NCBI GenBank assembly: GCA_037974665.1
Contig: CM075783.1
Span: forward strand, 43,609,818 to 43,673,817
Direction: 5' to 3'
Origin: Ehretia macrophylla
Lineage: Eukaryota > Streptophyta > Magnoliopsida > Boraginales > Ehretiaceae
DNA: 64,000 bases
A model generated the notes under the pieces. The model ran no database searches and was not told where the DNA came from. It saw nothing but the letters and a program-made list of their open reading frames with translations. A program made the translations under genes and the position numbers. Of the stretch, positions 1 to 11,734 are shown one piece after another (position 1 is the first letter of the stretch; each line of letters starts with the position of its first letter).

Positions 1-410
1 TGAATAATTGTTGTTGTAGAGGTTGGAATTGAATGGTTGTTGCTTCTATGCTTTTTTTAATTATTGTGTAGTAATGTTATAATGCCGAATTTTCAATTTG
101 GACGTCATAGCAAAAGTTCAAAAACTCAGCGTAGGTGCATTGCCAAAAATAGGGTTGTTGGACTTGTTTTGGATGGCTTTTGGTTGGTTTTCAGTGGGGT
201 TAATGTAATTGCATGTGTGATGGAGTGATAGAAAGTGGTTTGGGGGTTATTGGATTTCTAGATTGTAAGTTATGAATGTTTGAAGATTGTGTAGCCTTTC
301 TTTGAATTAGTAAAATGTTGTCTTTAGTTGGTTGGTGGTGTTTGAGTAGTTGTTTCATGGATTATTGTTGAGTGGATTTAGGTTTGGGAGTATGTTTAAA
401 TGTATACTAA

Positions 411-1053
411 GTTGGGTGGCCTACTTTGTCATCTAACTTAGTTGTTTTAGTGTTTAGTTGATGTTATGTTGATTGAAATATTGTTAAATGATTGATGATT
501 GATGATGGTCTGGAGGACAAGCTACTTTGTTGTCTTTCGAGAATATAAGATGTATATTATTGTTGTCATGAGTCTTGATAGTGTGTGCCACCTCTCAGGC
601 AGTATCGGGCTGTCAGGTTGATAACGGCATGACTATCATAGACTACCCCCAGCTCGCATGGGCGGAGATGCCATTGAGGGAGGGGCTAGATAAGGTACCA
701 TGGTTATGTATTATATGAGTTATAAGAAGATGGTTGAGATCGTGATGGCGTACGGAGCTACACCAACTAGTGTATCCTTTCTCAATTGAATGGTTATTTA
801 TGTGGCTTGAAATGTTAAGTTGATGTTAATGATGTTTAATGTGTGTTATTGCTCATAGGATGATTTCCCAAGTGGTAAAGTAAAGGTTTTCAAAACATCT
901 TTTGAATCCTCATTGAACTTTGCTATATATAAGCTCACCCTTGTTCGTTTATTGTCATCAGGTGTAACTGAGCCAGATTTTGGGTACGTCCCTCAGGAAG
1001 CTGAGTATGTGCCTTATGTGGAAGAGTCTTATGTGCCGGAGTCTTATCCATGA
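411..1053 (+). other. LTR structured module and 30-codon acidic frame (F 5' LTR)
   Basis: Modules in order: CTACTTT-loop hairpins at 411-437 and 512-538; a long stem, AGTCTTGATAGT (571-582) pairing with 632-644; a small hairpin with loop GGAGAT (658-674); the nonamer GTATCCTTT (772-780); a hairpin with arms 915-920 and 931-936 that includes TATATAAG (926-933); an AG ending at 961; and a reading frame at 961-1053. That frame reads GVTEPDFGYVPQ, then an acidic Y/P/E-rich part ending YVPESYP and a stop. There is no ATG, so translation would require splicing or fusion. Base pairing was judged by eye. Confidence 0.6.
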
Positions 1054-1152
1054 GTTATGTTGAAGTGCTCCGTGTTTTTGTCATAGCTTTTGTAGTATGT
1101 TGTTTTGTGTAACTTTCTCAAAAATAATGGATTATATAATACTAGTTTAGTA

Positions 1153-1157
1153 GTCTT
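1153..1157. repeat. Target-site duplication of element A (left copy)
   Basis: GTCTT directly precedes the TG of the A 5' LTR and recurs at 11176-11180 after the terminal CA of the A 3' LTR. The uninterrupted site survives in F's other LTR at 59663-59667, which confirms the insertion point. Confidence 0.97.
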
Positions 1158-3643
1158 TGTGACGCCCGAGAATTGCCATGCATTTAATTACTGTTGCATC
1201 CCTTGTTTGTGCATTTACTTCTATGCCTTATTAATTGACTTTGTGACTACTATTCACTCCGTTTTTTAAATGCTTTCTATTAGTTAATTAGCATTTTTAT
1301 TAAATCATATTAATTGTAAAAGTAGTGGGAAAAATGTGCTTTTGAGCTTAAGACGTTAGGAAGGCTCGTTTAGAAAATAATTTTAGAAGTCAAGTGAATA
1401 GTGTTACGTAACTAACTTAAGTAATTAATTAGCTAGCATATATTTTTACATCTAAGCTCGTTTTGGAGCTAGCAACGCGCATTTTATTAGACCACTTAAG
1501 CACCCTAAGGACCCCACCTCAACTCAAACCCTTATTATATCACACTTTAGCTCATTTATCACAACAAAAAAAAAAATAAAAGCTGAAACAGAACAGGGAA
1601 ACCCGACAGTAGCTAGGGAGAAAAGGAAGAGAATTTTGCTCACCAAGCCTCCAATCCAAGCCTCTCCAAGCCTTGAGCAACTAGTGTAGGGTGTTTGCAA
1701 GGTCCCTAGGTGCTTCTACGCGTAGTGGTGAGGGATTTCATGGCTTAATTTCGCATTTTAAAATAATTGCTATTTTCTTGATTTGTTGAAAATGTGATCA
1801 AATGCTATTGTAATTGTTATCTATGCTAATATACCATCTATATGAATGCTAGAGAACACATTTGAGCCGTTGTTTCGCTTTTTAAACGGTTAGAAACGTT
1901 AGTTTGATTTTTAGGGTGAATAGTGACGTTTTTTCTAGGGTTTTGCGTAATTGCTCGAATTGGATTGAATTAATGCTTCTAAATGATGCCTTAGGTACTA
2001 GTGAAGATAATTAAATAACCCCGTGCACTTGCATTGCCCTTAAATCGCCTAAAAATGGAAAATACCCGACTTTAAGTTGGGGCTTTCGGGGTTAATGCGA
2101 TTCCGGGTGGATTTGGGCTTCAATTCTAGTTTCCTTAAGCTACCTAGGTGCTATAGATGCCTTGATATCCCTTAGTTGAAGCCCGGACAATGTAGTAGTA
2201 GTTTAAAGCCAAAAGAGGGGAAATTGGGGCTTTCGGGGTAAACACGAGTATTTGACTGAGTTCGAGGGTTGAAAGGGTACCTTGGGGGTTAGTTAGAAGG
2301 TAGGGAGAGTTTCTTTTGAAAATGACATCATTAACTTGGGTTTGGAAGAGAAATAGTATGTAAAATAAAGGGGTTTAAGTACAATTTCGTTTGTCTCACA
2401 TTTCTAAACCCACGGCATGACTTCATGAGTGTTTATATATGATTTTTAATTGATTTGGAGCTTTTGAAATGATTCTATGCTTATATGGTATAAGTTCATT
2501 TGTAAACTGCTTATTAACTTCTATATTTGCTTCTATCCTAATTGCAACGAGGTCAACCTACTTTGTTGATCCTCATATGTGTTAATGCTTATATTATTGC
2601 TATTAACTTGCCATCGTTAAGTGCATTGCATAGTGGTTGCGCAACCATAGTGTCGGGGCGGATGTGTTGAATATCGGCTGGGCGGCAGAGGGCTTGCCGG
2701 TGGATATTCAAACTCCGTACCCTATTCCCTCATTCGCCTGGTCCGGAGATTGCCAGGGGATGTTGGGTCGTAGGATTCGGGGTACATCCGGAGTACACCC
2801 ATTGGAGTGATTGGGGTTATGCCGGCTTATCGTGATCGTGCTCGTGGTTCGTGGATCGTGATTGAAGACCAGTGAAGATTGGTGTATAGGGGATTGTTGA
2901 AATGTATCCTTTTAATTGTGTGGTTATTTAAGTTTTCATTGATTCTTAAATTGTTAAAGTGTTATTGTTGTGTAATTGTGTTATCTGTTGCATTGCACGC
3001 CCCGGGACTATATCCCTCACTGGGCAACAGTGGTTGCTCATACCTCGATATCTGTTTCAGGAGACGCTGAGGGTGATCCCCAGCTTGTTGATTTAGTTGA
3101 GGAAGAAGAAGTTCAGATCGAGCCTGTACCTTAGTTGCTGTGTCTGATAACTTGAGGTGGCTAATGATTTTGTTGCTATGTGGAAGACTCCTCTGATTAC
3201 TTTATGTACTATTTTGTAGCCCAAGGGCTTTGTATATGTTTGTTGTATAAGTCGAAGATTAGATGGTTGGGCTGTAGCTTTGAAAGTCTATGAACTGTAA
3301 TAACTTTTATTCTTGCCTTATTTCCTTGCATGCTTGTGAGTGGATGGTTAATGTAGAATGCTTTACTCTTTAAGTTGTTATATTGATTTCCTAGAATGTA
3401 ATGATTATAAGTCTATGCTGACAACCAGTTCTTGCATGCTTGTGTGTTTTGGTGATATTGTGTACTATAAGGCTCGGATGGCCTTATAGCTTTATTGTTT
3501 AATTAAATTAAGCTTGTATGTGTTGTAGAGACCTTGTTTAAGTGTTTACAGGTTTTTAGAATGTCCACGGTACAGAGGAGACTCTGTCCGTGTGTCGGGT
3601 CCGGACTTAACCTTTAGCTTGGGGGTTGGGTCGGGGCGTGACA
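1158..3643 (+). repeat. Element A 5' LTR (2,486 bp)
   Basis: It begins TGTGACGCCCGAG and ends GGGGCGTGACA, giving TG...CA termini. It matches 8689-11175 and the B LTRs. Poly(A)-rich stretches occur near 1564-1580, and a GC-rich island lies at about 2635-2850. I see no convincing TATA box apart from the weak TATATCC near 3010. Confidence 0.96.
2549..3134 (+). other. LTR structured module and 24-codon acidic frame (A 5' LTR)
   Basis: Hairpin with arms GAGGTCAAC (2549-2557) and GTTGATCCTC (2565-2574) around loop CTACTTT; palindrome GGTTGCGCAACC (2635-2646); GTATCCTTT (2904-2912); hairpin GGGCAAC / GTTGCTC with loop AGTG (3022-3039) preceded by CCTCACT; then CTGTTTCAG ending at 3060. From that G a 24-codon frame (3060-3134) encodes GDAEGDPQLVDLVEEEE and ends EPVP. 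It has the same phase relative to the AG as the 30-codon frame of the F/G/C/D LTRs. Confidence 0.6.
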
Positions 3644-3649
3644 TTTAAG

Positions 3650-3661
3650 TGGTATCAGAGC
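3650..3661 (+). promoter_or_regulatory. Primer binding site of element A (initiator Met tRNA)
   Basis: TGGTATCAGAGC lies six bases after the 5' LTR end. It is the usual plant initiator-Met-tRNA complement that primes minus-strand DNA synthesis. Bases 3662-3993 are an untranslated leader with nothing else recognisable. Confidence 0.95.
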
Positions 3662-3993
3662 TATAGATTGCATGAAGCCGGGTTAAATTTCTCGGTCTGT
3701 GGGTAGAGATTTGTTATGTGACTTTGTGAATACATGAGTCCTTGATTTTGATTGATCTAAGTGAAATTTGAATAAGGAATGAACATGCTAGCATGGAAAT
3801 AGAATATCAAGAGTCTAGAATGTCAAGTATGATCTAGTGATTTATGTTTACTTCAAGAATGTGGAATATTTATTTGAATTCCTATGTACTTGACTTTATG
3901 TGAATCTAATTGGACTTTTCTTTATATGTTTACTTATAAATTGCATATATACATATATACCTGTCATAACACTTTGCATTCTAGCTATTCGTG

Positions 3994-6900
3994 ATGGGGC
4001 CTCGCCGTCGTGCTGATAATCCGAATATTGGTGGAGAACCCGAGGGGGTACAAGGGCAAGAAGCTGAGGTAGCCGAAAATGCACCGCAGGTTCAAGAGCC
4101 GAGCACTGCACAGATCTTGGCCACGATGGCCACAGCCATGAACACTATCGCCCAGTTTGTTACACAACAGGGTCAGCCAGGGGTCGTTGCAGGTAATCAG
4201 GCTGCGAGAGCCGGAGGTAGTGGTCCTACTGGAGGTAATCTGTATGATCGGTTTATACATCATGGGGCTTATACTTTCTTTGGGGAGCCGGACGATATGA
4301 AAGCTGAGATGTGGCTAAGAAAGTTCGAGAGAGTGGCAGCGATATTGGAGTGCCATGATGACAGGAAGATTACTTATGCTACTTTCCTTCTCGAGGGTGA
4401 TGCGGAAGATTGGTGGAATACCATCAGTGAGAAATGGGTAGCTGAGGGAGGTCATCATTCGTGGGCCGACTTTGTCCGAGAATTTCGAGACAAGTATATA
4501 TCGGTAGTTGCCCGCGAGAGGCGCCAGACTGAGTTCATAAACTTGAGGCAGGGAAGCATGACGGTAGATCAATACGAGGCTACTTTTACCCGGCTTTCCC
4601 GTTATGCACCAGCTTTAATTCAGCCGGAGGACATGAAGATTCAGAGGTTCATCATGGGTTTGAGGAGAGATATTATGCTGAACTTGTCTTCAAATGATTT
4701 TCCTAACTATGCTGCAGTAGTCCGAGCTGCCTCGAGATATGAGAAACGGAAAGCCGATGTATTAGCCGAGACCAGTCAATCGAGTAAACGGTTTCAGTCT
4801 CAGAGTCAAGGGTACCAGGGGCAAGCTGTATCAGTTGGTCAGAGTTCGCAGCCGAGACAGACTCAGAGTTACACAGGGCCTACTCAGACTCAGGCACGAC
4901 CAGTTCAGAGTCAGACTCAGAGTCAGTTCCGTCCAGCAGTTTCCCGTTCGCAGCAGGGTAGTTCAGCTACCTCTACTTACAGAGCTCCTTCGGGAGGCAC
5001 TGTTGCAAGACGTCACCAGCAGTGCAGCTTCTGTCAGCGTCAGGGCCACACTGAGGATGTTTGTTGGAAGAAACATAACAAATGTACAGGTTGCGGCAGT
5101 GATCAGCACAGGGTTAAAGACTGTCAGAAATTTAAGAACCCTAGGGGTCAGACATCAGCTCAGAACTCTCAGACCAGGGCCCCAGCTGCAGTACCACCAC
5201 CACGAGGCCAGGCCCGTGTGTTTGCTTTGGATGCCGAGGAGCTTCCGGATACTACCGCTGTGGTAGAAGGTATTTTTCTTCTTAATGATCAATCAGTTAA
5301 GGTTTTAATTGATTCCGGGGCTTCGCATTCTTTTATCACTCCTACTTGTGCACAAAATGCTAAATTGAAACATGATAAACTGTTGCATGAGATTGTGGTT
5401 TATACTCCTATGGGTCCGAAGTTTGTTACTAGGTCTATTTGCAGAGCATGTAGTATATTTATTGAAGGTCGTGTTTTTCCTGCTGATTTGATTATCCTAC
5501 CCTTCAATGACTTTGAGATTATATTGGGGATGGACTGGTTAAGTAAATATTATGCCCAGCTTGATTGTAGAAAGAAGATTGTGTATCTAGAGATGCCTGA
5601 CCAGCCTGTACTTAAAATAGTTGGTAGTAGAAAATCTACGGGAACTCCTATTATTTCTTCTATTAGGGCATCTAAATTATTAAGCAAGGGTTGTGAGGCT
5701 TATCTTGCTTATTTGATTAATCAACCTGGGGATCAACTGAAATTGACTGATGTACCTATCGTGAGGGAGTTTCCGGGGGTCTTTCCTGAGGAATTACCTG
5801 GGTTACCGCCTGATAGAGAGATAGAGTTCATGATTGATTTATTGCCGGGGACTTCACCTATCTCTAGGACTCCGTACAGAATGGCTCCACCTGAGTTGCA
5901 GGAATTGAAAGTTCAATTGCAGGGCTTGCTTGAGAAGGGATTCATTCAGCCGAGTTCTTCGCCGTGGGGTGCGCCAGTTCTCTTCGTTAAAAAGAAAGAC
6001 GGATCTCTTCGCCTATGCATCGATTACCGGGGTCTTAATCAGGTAACCATCAAAAATAAATATCCTTTGCCTTTAATCGAAGAGTTGTTTGATCAGTTGC
6101 AAGGCGCCAGGGTATTCTCTAAATTTGATCTGAGGCAGGGCTATTATCAACTGAGGATTAAGAAAGATGATGTTCCTAAAACTGCCTTCAGAACTCGATA
6201 TGGCCATTATGAGTTTGTTGTCTTGCCGTTTGGTCTTACTAATGCTCCCGCCGCATTCATGGATTTAATGCAGAGGGTATTCCGTCCTTATCTGGATCAA
6301 TTTGTAGTCATATTTATTGATGATATCCTTGTTTATTCTAAATCTGAGGCGGAACATGAACAACATCTCAGAATTGTGTTGCAAACTCTTCAGGAGCATC
6401 GGTTATTTGCAAAGTTTAGCAAGTGTGAATTCTGGCTTAAGCAAGTTGCTTTTCTTGGCCATATTATCTCGCAGGATGGTATTTCTGTTGATCCAGCGAA
6501 GATTGAAGTTGTGTTATCTTGGAAACGACCTGAAACTGTCACGGAAATTCGTAGCTTCCTTGGTTTAGCTGGGTATTATCGGAGGTTTGTAAAGGATTTC
6601 TCTAAGATTGCAGGGCCTTTAACTCAACTTACTCAGAAGAAAACAGTATTTGACTGGAATGATAAATGTGAGGCCAGCTTCCAGGAATTGAAGAAGAGAT
6701 TGACTACAGCTCCTGTTCTTGCTTTACCTGAGGGTTATGATAATCTGGTGATCTACAGTGATGCTTCGAAGGAAGGTCTGGGTTGTGTATTGATGCAGAA
6801 TGGCAGGGTTATTGCTTATGCTTCCAGGAAACTGAAGCCTTATGAGCTCAACTATCCGACTCACGATCTTGAGCTTGCAGCTATCATCCTTGCATTAAAG

Positions 6901-8766
6901 AAATGGCGTCATTATCTTTGGGGCAACAAATTTGAAATCTTTACAGACCATAAGAGCTTGAAATATCTGTTTTCCCAGAAAGAGTTGAACATGAGGCAGA
7001 GGCGATGGCTGGAATTACTTGAGGACTATAATTGCACTATTAATTATCTTCCAGGCAAGGCCAATATTGTTGCTGATGCTTTGAGCCGAAAGGCTACTGT
7101 TGCCAGCTTGATTATCAAGAATTGGGAATTCATGGAAGAATTGTGCTTATGGAAGCCTAGTACTTCAAATTCTGGTATTCAATTTGCAAGTTTGCAGATT
7201 CAATCTCTGTTGTTATCCAGGATTCGAGAAGCTCAACAGGCTGATCTTCAATTGTTGAAAGTCTTAGAGAATTCTAAAGGGGGAGAGTCGGATTTCAAAC
7301 TGCACGACGATGGTATTCTCAAATTCAAAGGTAGAATCTGTATTCCGAATGAGCCAACTTTGAAGAAGGATATTCTTGCTGAGGCACACAGTTCCAGATA
7401 TACTATCCATCCAGGCAGTACGAAAATGTATAAAGATTTGAAGCAGAACTTCTGGTGGAATAATATGAAGAGAGAGATTGCTGACTATGTTGCCCGATGT
7501 CTTACTTGTCAGAAAGTTAAAGCAGAACATCAGAGACCTGCAGGGTTATTGCAGCCTTTGGCTATTCCTGTTTGGAAATGGGACCATATTACTATGGATT
7601 TCGTATCCGATTTACCGAGGTCTTCGAGGGGTAACGACTCAGTCTGGGTTATTGTGGATAGACTGACCAAGACTTCTCATTTTATTGCTAAAAAGAAGTC
7701 TGATTCTCTCGATAAACTGGTAGAGTTGTATATTGAGAATGTTGTCCGACTACATGGAATTCCAAAGAGTATTGTGTCGGATAGGGATCCCAGATTCACA
7801 TCTCAGTTCTGGCAGAAGATTCAGAAAGCTCTGGGCACGAATTTGAATTTCAGTACAGCTTATCACCCTCAGACAGATGGTCAATCCGAGAGAACTATCT
7901 TGATCCTTGAGGATATGTTGCGGGCTTGCATTCTGGACTTCGGTAAAAGTTGGGAGAAATATTTGCCACTAGCAGAGTTCGCCTACAACAATAGTTATCA
8001 AGCTACTATTGGTATGGCACCTTATGAGGCACTGTATGGGCGTAAATGTCGGTCTCCTCTCTATTGGGATGATGTGGGTGAGATGAAGACTATCGACCCT
8101 ACTCTTTTACCTGAAATGAACAAGATGATTGATCAGGTGCAGCTTATCAGAAAAAGAATGCTTACAGCACAGAGCCGGCAAAAGAGTTATGCAGATAGAC
8201 GCCGTCGTGATCTGAAATTTACTGTAGGGGATCGAGTATTTCTGAAAATTTCTCCTCGCAAGGGTTTGATTCGGCATGGTAAAGGAGGTAAACTCAGTCC
8301 TCGATATGTGGGACCATTTGAGATAACTGAAACTGTTGGTGATTTGGCCTACCGTCTAGCTTTACCTCCCAGTCTGGGCAGAATTCATGACGTATTCCAT
8401 GTTTCCATGCTTCGGAAGTATCAGCCAGACCCCTCTCACATACTTGAGCCGGAACCGCTAGAGATCAGTGAAACTTTGACCTACACAGAGAAACCTCTTC
8501 GAATTGTTGATCAGAAAGTTCAGGAGCTGAGGACTAAAAGCATTCCGATGGTTAAAGTTCTGTGGGATCATCATGGAGTAGAGGATGCAACATGGGAAAG
8601 AGAGGATCAGATGCGGGATCGGGATCCGGAGGTATTCGCCGAATCATGTAAGAATTGCGTGGGCGCAATTAGTTTAAGGGGGAGAGGATGTGACGCCCGA
8701 GAAATTGCCATGCATTTAATTACTGTTGCATCCCTTATTTGTGCATTTACTTCTATGCCTTATTAA
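3994..8766 (+). CDS. Element A gag-pol polyprotein (1,590 aa, intact)
   Basis: A single polyprotein of a Tekay-type chromovirus that would form particles, cleave itself, copy its RNA and integrate the DNA. The ATG at 3994 is chosen because it begins the basic MGPRRR start shared with element B; a GTG three bases earlier is less likely. Visible domains by residue: capsid-type gag at about 90-270 (WWN motif); two CX2CX4HX4C zinc knuckles near 344-382; protease DSGAS near 440; reverse transcriptase with FIDD near 774; RNase H from IYSDASKEG near 920; integrase zinc finger (about 1138-1170) and D, D, E near 1201, 1262 and 1299; GPF motif near 1439; and a chromodomain-like C-terminus (about 1500-1549). 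There is no internal stop or frameshift. The frame crosses the polypurine tract and stops 78 bases inside the 3' LTR. Confidence 0.97.
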   Translation: MGPRRRADNPNIGGEPEGVQGQEAEVAENAPQVQEPSTAQILATMATAMNTIAQFVTQQGQPGVVAGNQAARAGGSGPTGGNLYDRFIHHGAYTFFGEPDDMKAEMWLRKFERVAAILECHDDRKITYATFLLEGDAEDWWNTISEKWVAEGGHHSWADFVREFRDKYISVVARERRQTEFINLRQGSMTVDQYEATFTRLSRYAPALIQPEDMKIQRFIMGLRRDIMLNLSSNDFPNYAAVVRAASRYEKRKADVLAETSQSSKRFQSQSQGYQGQAVSVGQSSQPRQTQSYTGPTQTQARPVQSQTQSQFRPAVSRSQQGSSATSTYRAPSGGTVARRHQQCSFCQRQGHTEDVCWKKHNKCTGCGSDQHRVKDCQKFKNPRGQTSAQNSQTRAPAAVPPPRGQARVFALDAEELPDTTAVVEGIFLLNDQSVKVLIDSGASHSFITPTCAQNAKLKHDKLLHEIVVYTPMGPKFVTRSICRACSIFIEGRVFPADLIILPFNDFEIILGMDWLSKYYAQLDCRKKIVYLEMPDQPVLKIVGSRKSTGTPIISSIRASKLLSKGCEAYLAYLINQPGDQLKLTDVPIVREFPGVFPEELPGLPPDREIEFMIDLLPGTSPISRTPYRMAPPELQELKVQLQGLLEKGFIQPSSSPWGAPVLFVKKKDGSLRLCIDYRGLNQVTIKNKYPLPLIEELFDQLQGARVFSKFDLRQGYYQLRIKKDDVPKTAFRTRYGHYEFVVLPFGLTNAPAAFMDLMQRVFRPYLDQFVVIFIDDILVYSKSEAEHEQHLRIVLQTLQEHRLFAKFSKCEFWLKQVAFLGHIISQDGISVDPAKIEVVLSWKRPETVTEIRSFLGLAGYYRRFVKDFSKIAGPLTQLTQKKTVFDWNDKCEASFQELKKRLTTAPVLALPEGYDNLVIYSDASKEGLGCVLMQNGRVIAYASRKLKPYELNYPTHDLELAAIILALKKWRHYLWGNKFEIFTDHKSLKYLFSQKELNMRQRRWLELLEDYNCTINYLPGKANIVADALSRKATVASLIIKNWEFMEELCLWKPSTSNSGIQFASLQIQSLLLSRIREAQQADLQLLKVLENSKGGESDFKLHDDGILKFKGRICIPNEPTLKKDILAEAHSSRYTIHPGSTKMYKDLKQNFWWNNMKREIADYVARCLTCQKVKAEHQRPAGLLQPLAIPVWKWDHITMDFVSDLPRSSRGNDSVWVIVDRLTKTSHFIAKKKSDSLDKLVELYIENVVRLHGIPKSIVSDRDPRFTSQFWQKIQKALGTNLNFSTAYHPQTDGQSERTILILEDMLRACILDFGKSWEKYLPLAEFAYNNSYQATIGMAPYEALYGRKCRSPLYWDDVGEMKTIDPTLLPEMNKMIDQVQLIRKRMLTAQSRQKSYADRRRRDLKFTVGDRVFLKISPRKGLIRHGKGGKLSPRYVGPFEITETVGDLAYRLALPPSLGRIHDVFHVSMLRKYQPDPSHILEPEPLEISETLTYTEKPLRIVDQKVQELRTKSIPMVKVLWDHHGVEDATWEREDQMRDRDPEVFAESCKNCVGAISLRGRGCDAREIAMHLITVASLICAFTSMPY
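8674..8688 (+). promoter_or_regulatory. Polypurine tract of element A
   Basis: The purine run AAGGGGGAGAGGA directly precedes the 3' LTR and would prime plus-strand synthesis. It is also translated as part of the polyprotein tail (SLRGRG). Confidence 0.92.
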
Positions 8767-11175
8767 TTGACTTTGTGACTACTATTCACTCCGTTTTTTA
8801 AATGCTTTCTATTAGTTAATTAGCATTTTTATTAAATCATATTAATTGTAAAAGTAGTGGGAAAAATGTGCTTTTGAGCTTAAGACGTTAGGAAGGCTCG
8901 TTTAGAAAATAATTTTAGAAGTCAAGTGAATAGTGTTACGTAACTAACTTAAGTAATTAATTAGCTAGCATATATTTTTACATCTAAGCTCGTTTTGGAG
9001 CTAGCAACGCGCATTTTATTAGACCACTTAAGCACCCTAAGGACCCCACCTCAACTCAAACCCTTATTATATCACACTTTAGCTCATTTATCACAAAAAA
9101 AAAAAAAATAAAAGCTGAAACAGAACAGGGAAACCCGACAGCAGCTAGGGAGAAAAGGAAGAGAATTTTGCTCACCAAGCCTCCAATCCAAGCCTCTCCA
9201 AGCCTTGAGCAACTAGTGTAGGGTGTTTGCAAGGTCCCTAGGTGCTTCTACGCGTAGTGGTGAGGGATTTCATGGCTTAATTTCGCATTTTAAAATAATT
9301 GCTATTTTCTTGATTTGTTGAAAATGTGATCAAATGCTATTGTAATTGTTATCTATGCTAATATACCATCTATATGAATGCTAGAGAACACATTTGAGCC
9401 GTTGTTTCGCTTTTTAAACGGTTAGAAACGTTAGTTTGATTTTTAGGGTGAATAGTGACGTTTTTTCTAGGGTTTTGCGTAATTGCTCGAATTGGATTGA
9501 ATTAATGCTTCTAAATGATGCCTTAGGTACTAGTGAAGATAATTAAATAACCCCGTGCACTTGCATTGCCCTTAAATCGCCTAAAAATGGAAAATAGCCG
9601 ACTTTAAGTTGGGGCTTTCGGGGTTAATGCGATTCCGGGTGGATTCGGGCTTCAATTCTAGTTTCCTTAAGCTACCTAGGTGCTATAGATGCCTTGATAT
9701 CCCTTAGTTGAAGCCCGGACAATGTAGTAGTAGTTTAAAGCCAAAAGAGGGGAAATTGGGGCTTTCGGGGTAAACGCGAGTATTTGACTGAGTTCGAGGG
9801 TTGAAAGGGTACCTTGGGGGTTAGTTAGAAGGTAGGGAGAGTTTCTTTTGAAAATGAAATCATTAACTTGGGTTTGGAAGAGAAATAGTATGTAAAATAA
9901 AGGGGTTTAAGTGCAATTTCGTTTGTCTCACATTTCTAAACCCACGGCATGACTTCATGAGTGTTTATATATGATTTTTAATTGATTTGGAGCTTTTGAA
10001 ATGATTCTATGCTTATATGGTATAAGTTCATTTGTAAACTGCTTATTAACTTCTATATTTGCTTCTATCCAAATTGCAACGAGGTCAACCTACTTTGTTG
10101 ATCCTCATATGTGTTAATGCTTATATTATTGCTATTAACTTGCCATCGTTAAGTGCATTGCATAGTGGTTGCGCAACCATAGTGTCGGGGCGGATGTGTT
10201 GAATATCGGCTGGGCGGCAGAGGGCTTGCCGGTGGATATTCAAACTCCGTACCCTATTCCCTCATTCGCCTGGTCCGGAGATTGCCAGGGGATGTTGGGT
10301 CGTAGGATTCGGGGTACATCCGGAGTACACCCATTGGAGTGATTGGGGTTATGCCGGCTTATCGTGATCGTGCTCGTGGTTCGTGGATCGTGATTGAAGA
10401 CCAGTGAAGATTGGTGTATAGGGGATTGTTGAAATGTATCCTTTTAATTGTGTGGTTATTTAAGTTTTCATTGATTCTTAAATTGTTAAAGTGTTATTGT
10501 TGTGTAATTGTGTTATCTGTTGCATTGCACGCCCCGGGACTATATCCCTCACTGGGCAACAGTGGTTGCTCATACCTCGATATCTGTTTCAGGAGACGCT
10601 GAGGGTGATCCCCAGCTTGTTGATTTAGTTGAGGAAGAAGAAGTTCAGATCGAGCCTTTACCTTAGTTGCTGTGTCTGATAACTTGAGGTGGCTAATGAT
10701 TTTGTTGCTTTGTGGAAGACTCATCTGATTACTTTATGTACTATTTTGTAGCCCAAGGGCTTTGTATATGTTTGTTGTATAAGTCGAAGATTAGATGGTT
10801 GGGCTGTAGCTTTGAAAGTCTATGAACTGTAATAACTTTTATTCTTGCCTTATTTCCTTGCATGCTTGTGAGTGGATGGTTAATGTAGAATGCTTTACTC
10901 TTTAAGTTGTTATATTGATTTCCTAGAATGTAATGATTATAAGTCTATGCTGACAACCAGTTCTTGCATGCTTGTGTGTTTTGGTGATATTGTGTACTAT
11001 AAGGCTCGGATGGCCTTATAGCTTTATTGTTTAATTAAATTAAGCTTGTATGTGTTGTAGAGACCTTGTTTAAGTGTTTACAGGTTTTTAGAATGTCCAC
11101 GGTACAGAGGAGACTCTGTCCGTGTGTCGGGTCCGGACTTAACCTTTAGCTTGGGGGTTGGGTCGGGGCGTGACA
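8689..11175 (+). repeat. Element A 3' LTR (2,487 bp)
   Basis: Starts TGTGACGCCCGAG and ends GCGTGACA, followed by the GTCTT duplication. It is nearly identical to the 5' LTR; differences seen include an extra A near 8701, a G/A change near 8734 and scattered single substitutions. Confidence 0.96.
10081..10666 (+). other. LTR structured module and 24-codon acidic frame (A 3' LTR)
   Basis: CTACTTT-loop hairpin 10081-10106, palindrome 10167-10178, GTATCCTTT 10436-10444, second hairpin 10554-10571, AG ending at 10592 and the 24-codon frame 10592-10666 ending EPLP. Same order and phase as in the 5' LTR. Confidence 0.6.
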
Positions 11176-11180
11176 GTCTT

Positions 11181-11481
11181 CCTTTTGAATATGATTAGGT
11201 TGCTAGACTAGTTTATAATCTATTTTACAAATGTATAGTATAACTTGTGGTATGTTTTTGAAATGCAGGCTTTTGACTTATCTTGGAATGTCGTATGGAT
11301 GTTAAATGAATGGCTATGTATTTGTTAAATGGATGTTGGAGTTGTTGCCGAACTTGGAGTTGGTTGTGTTATGTTTTTAAAGGATTAGATAGAGTCCTGA
11401 TGTTCATGTTACAGACGTTATATAGCTGAAATTCCGTTGCGTCATGACTGATAGTAAGTGGGGTTGAGTTGGGGCGTGACA
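11181..11481 (+). repeat. Element F 5' LTR, right end
   Basis: Continues the F LTR after element A and its GTCTT duplication. It matches 59668-59968 and ends GGGGCGTGACA at 11481. Confidence 0.93.
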
Positions 11482-11734
11482 TTAAGTGGTATCAGAGCAC
11501 ATGTTTAGCCGTCAGCCGGGTTATTCTCAGAATGTGGGTAATGGTCTTAGCATGAAACTATGTAGGAAGTGAAAGAAAAGTGAATTATGTGTTTATGTGA
11601 TTATATGATTAACTTGTTTATGTGACTAACCCTTATGTGACCTATGTGCCTTATGTGAACTTCATTCCTATGTGCTATTAACTGTCTATAGCCTGTCTAT
11701 GTGCTATAAACTCTGCTAACTCTTTGATAGTGGA
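11482..11734 (+). promoter_or_regulatory. Element F primer site and untranslated leader with TTATGTG-like repeats
   Basis: TGGTATCAGAGC at 11487-11498 is the initiator-Met tRNA primer site. From about 11580 to 11690 the leader is dominated by degenerate repeats of a TTATGTG / CTATGTG type. Related, but longer or shorter, arrays occur at the same place in elements C and G. Confidence 0.85.

Larger units (their letters stand above)
1..1157 (+). repeat. Element F 5' LTR, left part (truncated by window edge)
   Basis: It aligns with the F 3' LTR at 25067-25759 and 59385-59667. The right end, GTCTT at 1153-1157, is the target site of element A, and the LTR resumes at 11181. It holds two CTACTTT-loop hairpins, a GC-rich island near 585-675 and the 30-codon frame at 961-1053, annotated separately. 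Confidence 0.9.
1158..11175 (+). mobile_element. Element A: complete, young Tekay-type chromovirus
   Basis: A full-length Ty3/gypsy element of 10,018 bp: 5' LTR, initiator-Met tRNA primer site, one uninterrupted gag-pol frame, polypurine tract and 3' LTR, flanked by GTCTT duplications. By eye the two LTRs differ at roughly a dozen positions over about 2.49 kb, and the frame is open from start to LTR, so insertion was recent. It belongs to the same family as element B. It sits in the 5' LTR of F in the same orientation. Confidence 0.97.

Noticed and set aside
926-933. TATATAAG as the element promoter
   Set aside because: It lies about 30 bases before the YAG, so it could be a TATA box, but in other families the same positions hold a different, compensated stem. 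Not annotated as a promoter without transcript data.
772-961. A complete U12-type intron from GTATCCTTT to YAG
   Set aside because: No U12 branch-site consensus near the AG, and the exon frames do not join: a stop precedes the donor in the required phase. Kept only as a motif observation.
3650-3661. tRNA gene fragment suggested by TGGTATCAGAGC
   Set aside because: It is the primer binding site directly after an LTR and repeats in A, B, C and F; no tRNA body is present.
4835-5266. 143-codon frame overlapping gag in A (and 40290-40721 in B)
   Set aside because: It is an alternative-frame shadow of the Q/S-rich gag linker; its conservation is explained by the gag frame.
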